NCBI RefSeq assembly: GCF_000377745.1
Contig: NZ_KB898708.1
Span: forward strand, 372,001 to 436,000
DNA length: 64,000 nucleotides
Source of the DNA: Gilvimarinus chinensis DSM 19667
GTDB taxonomy: Bacteria > Pseudomonadota > Gammaproteobacteria > Pseudomonadales > Cellvibrionaceae
Reading direction: 5' to 3'
Shown: in pieces, positions 36,381 to 43,627 of the stretch
How the letters are laid out: each line of letters starts with the position of its first letter
How positions within the stretch are numbered: the stretch's first letter is position 1
Notes under the pieces: model-generated
Database searches by the model: none
Told to the model about the DNA's origin: nothing
The model's input: the letters and a program-made list of their open reading frames with translations, nothing else
Translations under genes and position numbers: made by a program

Positions 36381-36965
36381 ATGGCCTATGCGACAAAATC
36401 GCCAACCAACCAAGAAAGATTAGGACTCGAAGCAAAAGCTGCTTATAATTTCGCGCTTTCCAACCAGAGAACGGCAATGGACAAAATAGAAGAAGTATTG
36501 GTGGCTTTGCGCCGTGTCATCCGCGCCACCGATTTGCACTCGAAAAAACTGATCAAGACAGCCAGTGTTACCGGCCCGCAACTGTTATTAATGCAAATCT
36601 TGAACAACAAAGGGGATATGACTATTAGTGAACTGGCCCGCGACATGAGCTTGTCTCAAGCCACAGTCACTACGGTTTTGGACCGCCTGGAGAAACGAGA
36701 ACTGATTACTCGTGTGCGCTCTCAGCAAGACAAACGCAAGGTGTACCCCCAGCTGACCCACAAAGGCAGTAAAATCCTAGAGAGCGCCCCTACTGCCCTG
36801 CAAGACGACTTTGTACGTCGCTTTAAAGATCTCGATAACTGGGAGCAGAGTATGATGATCGCTTCACTACAACGGGTAGCCGAGATGATGAATGCCGACA
36901 AGCTCGACGCATCACCCTTTTTGGACGTTGGCGCCCTGGATCGCGGGGAAATTGAGAAGAACTAA
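36381..36965 (+). CDS. ectR: MarR-family regulator of ectoine genes
   Basis: 194 residues with a winged helix: MTISELARDMSLSQATVTTVLDRL is the recognition HTH, and RVRSQQDKRKVYPQLTHKG the wing. It is divergent from ectA, the conserved EctR position in halophilic gammaproteobacteria. In methylotrophs EctR1 represses ectABC-ask and itself. A likely operator is at 36275-36292. AAGG lies nine bases before the ATG and a strong terminator follows, so it is a monocistron. Confidence 0.9.
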   Translation: MAYATKSPTNQERLGLEAKAAYNFALSNQRTAMDKIEEVLVALRRVIRATDLHSKKLIKTASVTGPQLLLMQILNNKGDMTISELARDMSLSQATVTTVLDRLEKRELITRVRSQQDKRKVYPQLTHKGSKILESAPTALQDDFVRRFKDLDNWEQSMMIASLQRVAEMMNADKLDASPFLDVGALDRGEIEKN

Positions 36966-36994
36966 CGCCTGGCCCCGCCAAAGCTGTCATTCAG

Positions 36995-37032
36995 GCACAA
37001 CCTATCATTCACACATTAGGTTGTGCTTTTGT
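36995..37032 (+). terminator. ectR intrinsic terminator
   Basis: GCACAACCTA (36995-37004) pairs perfectly with TAGGTTGTGC (37017-37026), loop of 12, then TTTTGTTT. It lies 29 bases after the ectR stop. Confidence 0.85.
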
Positions 37033-37222
37033 TTACCCAAGGCATACACGGTAAAATTAAGTACTAATGCTTGCTATTACGTAAGCCGTGCCGGTTCAAG
37101 CATTTTGCAAACGACCCAACCTATTTAATCAAGCCCTTAACGCTCTTGTAGCCCCAGAATAAATCTGTAATCTAGAACCCCATCACCTGACCACATCATT
37201 TACCCCTGAGAATGTAAAACCT

Positions 37223-37588
37223 ATGAGCTACATGGCCCTCAAGCATACCCATTTAATGTTCGTTGTACTGTCAATTGGACTGTTTTTTTTACGTTTTGCT
37301 TGTCGTGAGGCAGGTGCCACTTTTATACGTGCGAAATTTTTTAAAATTGCCCCCCATATTATCGACACCTGTCTGCTGGCCAGTGGTATTGGGTTGATAA
37401 TAGTCGTTGGTTACCCTCTGTGGCCCATAAACTGGCTGACCATTAAGCTGCTCTTGGTGGTCGCGTATATAATTTGTGGCACCATCGCGATTAAAGCGAG
37501 CAGCAAATCCACTCGATGGATAGGGGCAGCGCTTGCCTTAGTATGGATACTGGGCATTTTGCACCTGGCCATTAGCAAAGCGTTTTAA
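37223..37588 (+). CDS. SirB2-family membrane protein
   Basis: 121 residues, four hydrophobic segments (LMFVVLSIGLFFLRFA; IIDTCLLASGIGLIIVVGYP; LLLVVAYIICGTIAI; IGAALALVWILGILHLAI). The N-terminal MALKHTHLMFVVLSI and central WLTIKLLLVVAYI match SirB2, a poorly understood inner-membrane family. Convergent with the LysR gene, overlapping its stop by four bases. Function unknown. Confidence 0.8.
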   Translation: MSYMALKHTHLMFVVLSIGLFFLRFACREAGATFIRAKFFKIAPHIIDTCLLASGIGLIIVVGYPLWPINWLTIKLLLVVAYIICGTIAIKASSKSTRWIGAALALVWILGILHLAISKAF

Positions 37589-38478
37589 TGCTTTGCCAGG
37601 CGTTTGCGTAAAGCCGCCGCAAGCGCCTTGGTGGCTGGGCCGGCCAGATCCGGCTCCGCATACACGAGGTAGACCGCGACTTTTCGCTCCCCACCCTGCA
37701 CCATTGGCAAGCGCTTCAGCGCACCGCTTTGTAAATCTTTTTGGATGTACCCACAAGGCAGCCAGGCATACCCCAGGCCTTGGCGCACCGCTGTTAGCGA
37801 TGTGGTAATGTGGGCCAGGGTCCAGCGCTGCTCGGCCTCTTGCCAGCCCGCACTGTAGCGACGATGGATACCCGAATCACGCACCACCAGCTGTCGGTGA
37901 TGGCGTAAATCCTCTTGAGTGATCGGCCGTTCAAGTTGCAGCAAAGGATGGCCGGCAGCAGCCACACCAATTAAAGATATGTCCGTTATATGATCCCCCA
38001 TAAAACCCGCTGGCATACGCCCGGTAATCGCCAAATCCACCTGCTTTTGTACTAGAGCGTCTTCAGTGCCACTCAATACCGACTCCAGCACGTCCACTCG
38101 AGTGGCTGGGTAATCACGCGCAAAGTCCGCCAAACTGTCCAACACCTGGTCCCCGGGAATCAGCAAATCGGCCGCGAGGCGCACCACCGGTTCAATTTTC
38201 TGGCTCATTCTCTCGGCGGCGCTTTCCAGCGCCTCAGCTTCAGCCAACAGATGTTTTGCACGGCGGTAGAGGCTCTCACCCGCCGCCGTGGGATGCGCGC
38301 GACGCCCTTCGATCTTAAACAGCGCGACATTGAGCGCCTGCTCCAGCTGGCTGATCGCATAAGACACCGTCGACTGGCTTTTGCACAGGGTTTCTGCCGC
38401 GCGGGCGTAGCCCCCCTGCTCAATAACCGCAATCAACGCCCGCCACTGATCCAAGGTGACCTTAATATCCTTACTCAT
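37585..38478 (-). CDS. LysR-family regulator divergent from azoR
   Basis: 297 residues: winged HTH (WRALIAVIEQGGYARAAETL, KSQSTVSYAISQLEQ) and a C-terminal type 2 periplasmic-binding fold (about 90-290) that would bind a small inducer. ATG 38478 is used because GAGGGG lies just upstream. It faces azoR across a 117-base region containing a palindromic T-N11-A LysR box. It probably controls azoR-pirin in response to an aromatic, quinone or electrophile; the ligand is not evident. Confidence 0.88.
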   Translation of the reverse strand: MSKDIKVTLDQWRALIAVIEQGGYARAAETLCKSQSTVSYAISQLEQALNVALFKIEGRRAHPTAAGESLYRRAKHLLAEAEALESAAERMSQKIEPVVRLAADLLIPGDQVLDSLADFARDYPATRVDVLESVLSGTEDALVQKQVDLAITGRMPAGFMGDHITDISLIGVAAAGHPLLQLERPITQEDLRHHRQLVVRDSGIHRRYSAGWQEAEQRWTLAHITTSLTAVRQGLGYAWLPCGYIQKDLQSGALKRLPMVQGGERKVAVYLVYAEPDLAGPATKALAAALRKRLAKH

Positions 38479-38493
38479 ATCCCCTCGCCTTAA

Positions 38494-38508
38494 ATCGAAC
38501 AATTCGAT
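38494..38508. promoter_or_regulatory. LysR box (T-N11-A palindrome)
   Basis: ATCGAACAATTCGAT is a perfect dyad (ATCGAA-CAA-TTCGAT) with the T-N11-A core of LysR regulators, sitting 16 bases from the LysR ATG and 88 bases upstream of azoR. An outer TTAAAT/ATTTAA pair (38490-38495, 38511-38516) flanks it. Confidence 0.65.
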
Positions 38509-38595
38509 CAATTTAACCCAAATAGAGCTATTTATCATCTAACAAATAAATATTTAAATGAACCCATCAACGACGAATACGTTAAGGAGATGTAG

Positions 38596-39201
38596 ATGAA
38601 GACTCTGTTACAAATCAAAACCAGCTTAAATGGCGACAACGGTCAATCTAGCTACCTCAGCAATGAGTTTGTCACTCGCTGGAAGGCGCAAAACCCAGAC
38701 GGCAAAGTCATTGTTCGCGACTTGGCGGCCAACCCAGTGCCTCATTTAGATGGCGAACGTTTTAACGCCTTTTTAAGTTCGGCAGACAAGCGCAGCGCTT
38801 CTGAGCAGAAAATTATCGATTACTCCGACCAGTTGATTGAAGAAATCAAAGCGGCTGATGCCGTTGCCATTGGACTGCCCATGTATAACTTCGGCATTCC
38901 GTCTACGCTGAAGGCTTATTTTGATCACATTGCCCGCTCTGGAGTGACGTTCCGCTACACGGAAAATGGCCCGGAAGGCCTACTGCCGAATATACCGGTA
39001 TACATACTGGCAGCGCGCGGCGGCATTTACCAAGGTATTCAGGCGGACTCGCAAACCGGCTATATGAAGACCTTCCTCGCGTTCTTGGGCTTGCAGGATA
39101 CCCGCTTTATTTACGCAGAAGGATTAGCCATGGGCGAAGACGGCAAAACCAATGCCCTTAACACAGCGGTTAACGAAATTGAAAGCACGGTAGCGGCGTA
39201 A
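38596..39201 (+). CDS. azoR: FMN-dependent NADH:quinone reductase / azoreductase
   Basis: Flavodoxin-fold homodimer reducing quinones (and azo dyes) by two electrons, protecting from electrophile stress. 201 residues. TSLNGDNGQSSYLSNEFV is the phosphate loop and IGLPMYNFGIPSTLKAYFDH the FMN-binding block. AAGGAG precedes the ATG. Upstream of pirin, divergent from the LysR gene. Confidence 0.93.
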   Translation: MKTLLQIKTSLNGDNGQSSYLSNEFVTRWKAQNPDGKVIVRDLAANPVPHLDGERFNAFLSSADKRSASEQKIIDYSDQLIEEIKAADAVAIGLPMYNFGIPSTLKAYFDHIARSGVTFRYTENGPEGLLPNIPVYILAARGGIYQGIQADSQTGYMKTFLAFLGLQDTRFIYAEGLAMGEDGKTNALNTAVNEIESTVAA

Positions 39202-39258
39202 TCTACCGCTAACCAGATAATTACCAGCCATAACGTCAGGAAATGTCAGGAGGCAACC

Positions 39259-40110
39259 ATGAGCCGACAACTAAGACAGGTCATTCCCGCCCTCGCCACA
39301 AGCGACGGTGCCGGGGTTAAGATCAAGCGCAGTTTGGGGCAATCCCCCTCAGCGCGCCTGGACCCCATCCTCATGCTGGATGAATTTAACTCCGACGAAG
39401 CCGCAGATTATCTGGCGGGCTTTCCATCGCATCCGCATCGCGGTTTTGAAACCGTCACCTATATGCTCGATGGGCACATGCTGCACGAAGATCATATGGG
39501 TAACCGGGGCGATTTACGCGCGGGCGATGTGCAATGGATGACCGCCGGGCGCGGCATTATCCATTCAGAAATGCCGCAGCAACTCGAAGGGCGCATGAGG
39601 GGGTTTCAACTGTGGATTAACCTTCCAGCTGCGGAAAAAATGCAGCCTGCTGCGTATCGCGACATAGCCGCGGCTGACATTCCGCTACAACAATTGGCTA
39701 ACGGCGGCAGCGTAAAAGTGATCGCCGGAGAGTTCAGCGATGAGAATGCTGAAACCACAACCGGCGCAATCAGTGGAAGGTCAACCCAGGCGCTTTACTG
39801 GGATATTCAACTGCCTGAAGGCGAAACGCTTAAGCTGAGCCTGCCAGAAAAACACCATGTGTTTATCTATCCATACGAGGGTAAGCTGCTGGTCGGTGCA
39901 GATGAACGCGAACTTCCCTCCAGCCAGGCGGGCTTGTTAAGCGAGGGGGATAGCCTGCAGCTGAAAGCAAAAAGCCAAACACGCTTTCTGGTGGTTGGCG
40001 GCAAGCCCATTGGCGAACCAATTGCGCAGTACGGCCCCTTTGTGATGAATACCGCAGATGAAATAGATCAGGCCATTAACGATTATCGTAATGGTCAACT
40101 AGCAGGATAA
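39259..40110 (+). CDS. Pirin family protein
   Basis: Bicupin, 283 residues. The first cupin has FPSHPHRGFETVTYMLDGHMLHEDHMG-type metal ligands (His in PHRGFE and the later His), followed by WMTAGRGIIHSE; the second cupin is degenerate. Bacterial pirins can be quercetin 2,3-dioxygenases or regulators. GGAGG is the ribosome site. Cotranscribed with azoR (57-base gap); a terminator follows immediately. Confidence 0.9.
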   Translation: MSRQLRQVIPALATSDGAGVKIKRSLGQSPSARLDPILMLDEFNSDEAADYLAGFPSHPHRGFETVTYMLDGHMLHEDHMGNRGDLRAGDVQWMTAGRGIIHSEMPQQLEGRMRGFQLWINLPAAEKMQPAAYRDIAAADIPLQQLANGGSVKVIAGEFSDENAETTTGAISGRSTQALYWDIQLPEGETLKLSLPEKHHVFIYPYEGKLLVGADERELPSSQAGLLSEGDSLQLKAKSQTRFLVVGGKPIGEPIAQYGPFVMNTADEIDQAINDYRNGQLAG

Positions 40111-40135
40111 AAAATGGGCCAATGGGCCCATTTTT
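40110..40135 (+). terminator. azoR-pirin terminator
   Basis: AAAAATGGGCC (40110-40120), loop AATG, GGCCCATTTTT (40125-40135): an 11-bp perfect stem ending in T5. It begins at the pirin stop and is symmetric, so may serve the convergent gene at 40160 too. Confidence 0.88.
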
Positions 40136-40159
40136 GATTTTTGCGTTATGCGGGAGCCC

Positions 40160-40708
40160 TCACCGGGCCGCCGGTGGTAAATTACCCTGCTGAATATTTT
40201 TTGACATAAACGCCGTCACTTTGTCCCAGTTGTCTTTTACCAGTTTTACATCCTCCGGGTTTGCTTCAATTTCACCCGACATTTCCTGCATCATCTTTTT
40301 TTGCTCTTCGGGCATACTCGCTGTCAGCATTTCACGCATCTGATAAGCGATGGCTTTACCGTAACGAGCACTGGCGCGCACATATTCACCGGCGCTTTCC
40401 CAGTCTTTGGCTTTCAGGACATTGTACATTTTGTCGTAAACACCCTGCTCTTTAAGCATATCGTCCAGCACTTCGTCTTGCTTATCGACGCTGAGCGCTA
40501 AAAACTCTTCCTCACTGTATTGATTCGCAATGGTTGAATTTTCACCAATGGCTTCAAAGACATCCTTCATGGGTATAAATTCTTGAGTGGTTTCCAACCA
40601 ACGATCCAGCTCTTTGGAATCATCCGCCTGTACCCAGGTGCTCATTACCATAAAAGCCACCAGCGCGAGACACTGACTGACGAAACGGTTTTTCCATGAC
40701 TTTTGCAT
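40160..40708 (-). CDS. Secreted helical protein of unknown function
   Basis: 182 residues. The N-terminus QCLALVAFMVMSTWVQADDS is a signal peptide with cleavage after VQA. The mature part is helical, acidic and Met-rich (MLKEQGVYDKMYNVL; MREMLTASMPEEQKKMMQEM), with a Lys/Trp end. No motif or homologous family was recognised. AGGAG sits eight bases before the ATG. Same strand, 30 bases after the small membrane gene, so the two form a unit. Confidence 0.75.
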   Translation of the reverse strand: MQKSWKNRFVSQCLALVAFMVMSTWVQADDSKELDRWLETTQEFIPMKDVFEAIGENSTIANQYSEEEFLALSVDKQDEVLDDMLKEQGVYDKMYNVLKAKDWESAGEYVRASARYGKAIAYQMREMLTASMPEEQKKMMQEMSGEIEANPEDVKLVKDNWDKVTAFMSKNIQQGNLPPAAR

Positions 40709-40738
40709 AATATTTCTCCTAAAGGTAAAACTGATGTT

Positions 40739-41128
40739 TTATGCCAAGCGCAAAGTGATAGAGGCCACCAGCGCCCACACGGCATAATAAAAATAAATGA
40801 CCAACGGCGTTAACAAACCAAGCGCCAAGCCCGCCACACTATAACCGGTGGTATAGGGATAAATAACAAACAACTGCACAAGCGTCGGCACCAGCGCCAA
40901 TACCAATGACTTGAAAATCCAGCGGCTACCGAACACCGGCAGCAACAGTAAAAAACCCCAGAGCCCGCCCCACACTAAACGCGGGTATAGCCAATGAGCC
41001 GACAACCCAGGAGCGATACGTACATCCAGAGCCGATGTTAAACCGTAACGACCAGCCAACCACAACCCAATAGAGGCAACCAAGGCACCTAAAGTTCCGG
41101 CGCCATAAACCAACAACCACTTTTTCAT
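40739..41128 (-). CDS. Small four-helix membrane protein
   Basis: 129 residues with about four hydrophobic segments (LLVYGAGTLGALVASIGLWL; LVWGGLWGFLLLLPVF; LVLALVPTLVQLFVIYP; LGLLTPLVIYFYYAVWALVA). Similar to unnamed inner-membrane proteins of gammaproteobacteria; no active-site residues. Upstream of the secreted 182-residue protein. Confidence 0.7.
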   Translation of the reverse strand: MKKWLLVYGAGTLGALVASIGLWLAGRYGLTSALDVRIAPGLSAHWLYPRLVWGGLWGFLLLLPVFGSRWIFKSLVLALVPTLVQLFVIYPYTTGYSVAGLALGLLTPLVIYFYYAVWALVASITLRLA

Positions 41129-41229
41129 CTGTTTCTGTCTACTCAGCGGCCAACACTAACACAAGTTTACCGCCAGCCTGTTACAATCAGGCCACAGCAT
41201 ATCCGCCCAGCACGGTAAGTTAAAGTCTT

Positions 41230-41496
41230 AGGGCACCTCTATTAATTGATTGTGGCCTCTGCGCAACCTGTGCGGCGCCACAAGCAAGGCCCTTTGCGCA
41301 GGAAAAGGCTGGTTGCCTTTTCAAGCAAAGAAACGCCGCTTTGGTGCCGCACAGGCCGCGCCCGGAGGGGCTTTCAGGACTCCCCTCCAGCTGCGTTGCA
41401 CTGCTTCGGCGGGACAACCAGCCCGCCTGCATCGTGCGCCTTGCTAGAGAGAAGTCCCGAAAGCCAGAGACCGCAAGCAATTAATAGAGGTGCCCT
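41230..41496. mobile_element. MITE-like element with 32-bp terminal inverted repeats
   Basis: A ~267-base noncoding block. Left end 41230-41261 and right end 41465-41496 are inverted copies, identical over the outer 19 bases (AGGGCACCTCTATTAATTG) with three mismatches over 32. The interior is GC-rich and folds: CCTGTGCGGC (41267) with GCCGCACAGG (41346); inside that CTTTGC-GAAAAGGC with GCCTTTTC-GCAAAG; then GGAGGGG/CCCCTCC and GGCGGG/CCCGCC. No transposase remains and no unambiguous target duplication is visible. It sits in the 5' region of the ABC exporter gene. A nonautonomous transposon is the best reading; a structured leader RNA is the alternative. Confidence 0.75.
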
Positions 41497-41497
41497 T

Positions 41498-43327
41498 TTG
41501 TTTTCTTTTTTCGAACGATTACTTAAACCTTTTCCAGACGAACCAGTACGCCAGCCCCCCAAGGGCCTGTTTGCGTTTTGCTGGCACTATACTCGTGGCG
41601 CCAAGCGCTACTTGTTAATGATGGCAATACTGTCAGCGCTGATTGCCATTATCGAGATCTCGCTGTTTGGCGCTATGGGTAGCCTAGTGGATTGGCTGAA
41701 CAACACCAACCCAGAAAACCTGTGGCGAGACTATGGCACACCGCTCACCCTTATTGGGGTGACATTACTTATTGGTCTGCCGGTGATTATTTTTATCCAC
41801 GCCACGCTGATTCATCAAACCATGCTGGGCAATTTTCCCATGGCGATTCGCTGGAAGGCGCACCGCTATTTAATTCAGCAGAGCGTGCATTTTTTCCAAG
41901 ACGAATTTTCGGGCCGCTTAGCCACACGACTTATGCAAACCTCGCTCGCCGTGCGCGAAACCGTCATGAAACTTTTGGATGTGGCGGTGTACATCAGTGT
42001 GTACTTCGGCAGTATGGTTTTCCTTATGGCCGCCCTTGATGGCCGTCTCGCTATCCCTATGGTGCTGTGGCTTGTAGGTTACATCGGTTTATTAACGTAT
42101 TTCTTGCCGCGGTTAAAACGTATCTCCAGTAAACAAGCCGATGCTCGCGCCGAAATGACCGGACGTATTGTCGATACCTACACCAACATTCACACCGTCA
42201 AACTGTTTTCTCACGCGGGGCGCGAGTCCAGCTACGCCAAAGAAGGTATGAATCAATTCTTGCAAACCGTGCACCCGCAAATGCGTATGGTGACGGTGTT
42301 AAGCACCTGCGTGTGGACCCTAAATTCTGCATTAATTTTCTCTCTTGGCGCACTCAGTATTAGCCTTTGGGCCGACGGCGCCATCACCACAGGCGCCATC
42401 GCCGCGGCTCTGGCTATGGTGCTGCGCATCAACGGTATGTCGCAATGGATTATGTGGGAAATTTCTGCGCTGTTTGAGAATATCGGTACGGCCCAAGACG
42501 GTGCTAACACTTTATCTAAACCGCTAAGTGTTGTCGACGACGCACAAGCTACAGAGCTTGTGGTAAACAGCGGAGAAATTCGCTTTGATCAAGTGAATTT
42601 TCATTATGGTAACAACGCCAATGTTATGGAGGCGTTTAACCTGCACATTAAACCCGGCGAGAAAATAGGCTTAGTCGGACGCTCGGGCGCGGGAAAATCC
42701 ACACTGGTGAATCTACTGCTGCGCTTCTACGACGTTCAAGATGGCATCTTGAGTATTGATGGCCAAAATATTAATCACGTGACTCAGCGCAGCCTGCGTC
42801 AGCATATTGGCATGGTGACCCAGGATACCTCTCTGCTGCACCGCTCCATTCGAGACAACCTGCTTTACGGACGCCCGGATGCCAGCGACGAGGAAATGAT
42901 TCTTGCGGCCAAAAAAGCTCAAGCACACAACTTTATTGTGGGGCTTGAAGACGCCCAGGGCCGCACCGGTTACGATGCTCATGTCGGCGAGCGAGGCGTA
43001 AAATTATCCGGTGGCCAACGTCAACGCATCGCCATTGCCCGGGTATTACTGAAAGACGCCCCCATTCTTATTCTGGATGAAGCCACCTCGGCTTTGGACT
43101 CAGAAGTTGAATCCGTAATCCAGCATAACCTAACCGCGCTGATGGAAAACAAAACCGTGATTGCCATTGCTCACAGGCTGTCAACCATCGCCGCACTGGA
43201 TCGACTCATCGTGCTGGACAAAGGCCATATTGTTGAACAAGGAAGCCACAGCGATCTGATTGCCAAAGGCGGTTTATACGCACAGCTATGGGCGCATCAG
43301 TCCGGGGGTTTTTTAGGCGAAGACTAG
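41498..43327 (+). CDS. ABC exporter (fused permease and ATPase)
   Basis: 609 residues: six-helix type IV exporter membrane domain (about 20-320) and an ATPase with Walker A GRSGAGKSTL, signature LSGGQRQRIA and Walker B ILILDEATSALD, D-loop included. MsbA/multidrug-like; the substrate is not evident. The start is TTG at 41498 (FSFFERLLKPFPDEP follows), matching the usual MFxxFExLLxPF of this subgroup. GAGGTG from the element's right inverted repeat lies five bases upstream as ribosome site. An open frame continues upstream through the element but is noncoding in character. A TACAAT -10-like box lies upstream of the element at 41182. Confidence 0.88.
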   Translation: MFSFFERLLKPFPDEPVRQPPKGLFAFCWHYTRGAKRYLLMMAILSALIAIIEISLFGAMGSLVDWLNNTNPENLWRDYGTPLTLIGVTLLIGLPVIIFIHATLIHQTMLGNFPMAIRWKAHRYLIQQSVHFFQDEFSGRLATRLMQTSLAVRETVMKLLDVAVYISVYFGSMVFLMAALDGRLAIPMVLWLVGYIGLLTYFLPRLKRISSKQADARAEMTGRIVDTYTNIHTVKLFSHAGRESSYAKEGMNQFLQTVHPQMRMVTVLSTCVWTLNSALIFSLGALSISLWADGAITTGAIAAALAMVLRINGMSQWIMWEISALFENIGTAQDGANTLSKPLSVVDDAQATELVVNSGEIRFDQVNFHYGNNANVMEAFNLHIKPGEKIGLVGRSGAGKSTLVNLLLRFYDVQDGILSIDGQNINHVTQRSLRQHIGMVTQDTSLLHRSIRDNLLYGRPDASDEEMILAAKKAQAHNFIVGLEDAQGRTGYDAHVGERGVKLSGGQRQRIAIARVLLKDAPILILDEATSALDSEVESVIQHNLTALMENKTVIAIAHRLSTIAALDRLIVLDKGHIVEQGSHSDLIAKGGLYAQLWAHQSGGFLGED

Positions 43328-43352
43328 CACCTGTTAAGGTTTTTTAAGCGCA

Positions 43353-43622
43353 TTAGCGGAAATAGTTTTTACAGATCATCGCACTGAGCCCCACTAGAAA
43401 CCCCACGTGGGCCAGCAATGCCCCACCCGCAAACAAATAGACTAAGAATTTTGGGGTGGGCTGTACCAAGCCGAAAACATTGTTGATAACCAAAGGCAAA
43501 GCAGACAGCAAAACCAACAGCAAAGACAGCGCAATCAGCTTAATTTCTTTTTCCGCGCGAGCATAAACAATCCGGGTCACCGGGTTATTACGCCACAAGA
43601 TGTTCAGCGAGCGCTTGAGCAT
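43353..43622 (-). CDS. Small two-helix membrane protein downstream of rlmKL
   Basis: 89 residues starting MLKRSLN, with two hydrophobic segments (LIALSLLLVLLSALPLVI; LVYLFAGGALLAHVGFLVGL). ATG 43622 is preceded by AAGG and lies five bases after the rlmKL stop, so it is probably cotranscribed. Unrecognised. Confidence 0.65.
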   Translation of the reverse strand: MLKRSLNILWRNNPVTRIVYARAEKEIKLIALSLLLVLLSALPLVINNVFGLVQPTPKFLVYLFAGGALLAHVGFLVGLSAMICKNYFR

Positions 43623-43627
43623 TCTGT

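Noticed and set aside
41246-41497. An open frame running through the MITE-like block into the ABC exporter
   Set aside because: It is Arg/Pro-rich, has no family match and covers the inverted repeats; the family N-terminus begins at 41498.
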